Source: Streptomyces netropsis
Lineage (GTDB): Bacteria > Actinomycetota > Actinomycetes > Streptomycetales > Streptomycetaceae
Assembly (NCBI RefSeq): GCF_014203545.1
Contig: NZ_JACHJG010000001.1
Location: 930,001 to 994,000 of the forward strand
DNA: 64,000 bases
Reading direction: 5' to 3'
Each line of letters starts with the position of its first letter. Position 1 is the first letter of the stretch. Of this stretch, positions 63,410 to 64,000 are shown piece by piece. The notes beneath the pieces are model-generated. The model searched no databases, had not been told where the DNA came from, and worked only from the letters and a program-made list of their open reading frames with translations. The translations under genes and the position numbers were made by a program.

Positions 63410-64000
63410 ATGTCCGAGATGAACGCAGAAGGCCGGAGCAGGCTCGACCAGACGCCTGAGTGGAACGCGTTGGCCAAGCACCGGGAAGAGTTGGGGGAGG
63501 TGCACCTGCGGAAGCTGTTCGCCGACGACTCCTCGCGGGCCGAGCGCTATGCGCTCTCCGTCGGCGATCTGTACGTCGACTACTCCAAGCACCTGGTCAC
63601 CGACGAGACGCTGCGGCTGCTGCGCGAGCTGGCGGCCGCGACCGGGGTGGCCGGGCTGCGGGACGCGATGTTCCGGGGCGAGAAGATCAACACCACCGAG
63701 GGCCGCGCGGTGCTGCACACCGCCCTGCGCGCCCCGGAATCCGCCGTCGTGGAGAGCGACGGCGTCAACGTCATCCCCGCCGTGCACGCCGTATTGATGA
63801 AGATGCAGGTCTTCGCCGACCGGGTGCGCTCGGGGGGCTGGAAGGGCCACACCGGAAAGCCCATCAAGAACGTCGTCAACATCGGCATCGGCGGTTCCGA
63901 CCTCGGCCCCGCGATGGCCTACGAGGCGCTGCGCGCCTACACCGCACGGGACATGACGTTCCGTTTCGTGTCGAACGTCGACGGCGCTGATCTGCACGAG
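63410..64000 (+). CDS. pgi: Glucose-6-phosphate isomerase (partial, runs off the window)
   Basis: 197 residues are visible from ATG 63410 (a second in-frame ATG is at 63419). PEWNALAKHREELGEVHLRKLFADDSSRAERYALSVGDLYVDYSKHLVT and FRGEKINTTEGRAVLHTALR are typical, and VVNIGIGGSDLGPAMAYEALRAY is the family's sugar-binding signature. It interconverts glucose-6-phosphate and fructose-6-phosphate. The frame is still open at 64000, so about two-thirds of the protein lies outside. Confidence 0.95.
   Translation, partial: MSEMNAEGRSRLDQTPEWNALAKHREELGEVHLRKLFADDSSRAERYALSVGDLYVDYSKHLVTDETLRLLRELAAATGVAGLRDAMFRGEKINTTEGRAVLHTALRAPESAVVESDGVNVIPAVHAVLMKMQVFADRVRSGGWKGHTGKPIKNVVNIGIGGSDLGPAMAYEALRAYTARDMTFRFVSNVDGADLHE

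Overview
The window is a stretch of high-GC (roughly 70 %+) actinobacterial chromosome, almost certainly from a Streptomyces. The evidence is the strong G/C third-position bias, frequent GTG starts, and Streptomyces hallmarks: whiA with rapZ and yvcK, rbpA, an ANTAR response regulator, mycothiol-type maleylpyruvate isomerase, TerD proteins and a tiny SPW_0924-like membrane peptide. From memory, the gene order is that of the conserved core between pyk1 and pgi in model Streptomyces. I see no prophage, insertion sequence, CRISPR array or rRNA. One tRNA is present, tRNA-Leu(CAA).

Layout. 1-3.4 kb: end of an upstream gene, pyruvate kinase, a free-standing HTH/LAGLIDADG protein squeezed between pyk and tRNA-Leu, and an ANTAR response regulator. 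3.4-9.1 kb (minus strand): a complete branched-chain amino-acid ABC transporter, livK-livH-livM-livG-livF. 9.1-17.1 kb: intergenic repeat, hotdog thioesterase, FdhF/YdeP-type molybdopterin oxidoreductase, polA, a 44-aa membrane peptide, a DUF3068 protein and a 63-aa protein. 17.1-24.9 kb: HrpB helicase, methyltransferase, rpsA with a long structured leader, PAC2 protein, coaE, DUF6343 membrane protein. 25-30.4 kb: SNF2 ATPase with a SWIM zinc-finger partner, then a DUF2690 protein. 30.6-41.5 kb: WGR/beta-propeller protein, ogt, GDPD, uvrB, terD, a TerD/FtsK-like fusion, terC, MFS transporter. 41.8-48.3 kb: MBL hydrolase, maleylpyruvate isomerase family protein, uvrA, PfkB kinase, Rieske protein. 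48.5-56.5 kb: XRE-like regulator, secreted C70-like cysteine protease with an anchored partner, uvrC, rapZ-yvcK-whiA. 56.6-64 kb: M14 carboxypeptidase, gap, pgk, tpiA, secG, rbpA and the start of pgi.

Functional themes. (1) Central glycolysis: pyk, gap, pgk, tpiA and pgi. (2) DNA repair: all three uvr genes, polA and ogt. uvrA, uvrB, uvrC and polA each carry a promoter of the form TTGTCAGTG-N8-TAnnnT, the LexA-independent (RecA-NDp/PafBC-type) DNA-damage promoter described in mycobacteria. The same promoter stands in front of the WGR/beta-propeller gene, which makes that uncharacterised gene the best candidate here for an unrecognised member of the damage response. (3) Envelope and stress: the TerD/TerC cluster next to uvrB, and the secreted protease pair. 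(4) A family of palindromic intergenic elements (four copies plus one solo module) sits mainly between convergent genes. (5) Several RNA-level switches are suggested by mutually exclusive pairings: the terC leader, the LAGLIDADG gene leader and the rpsA leader.
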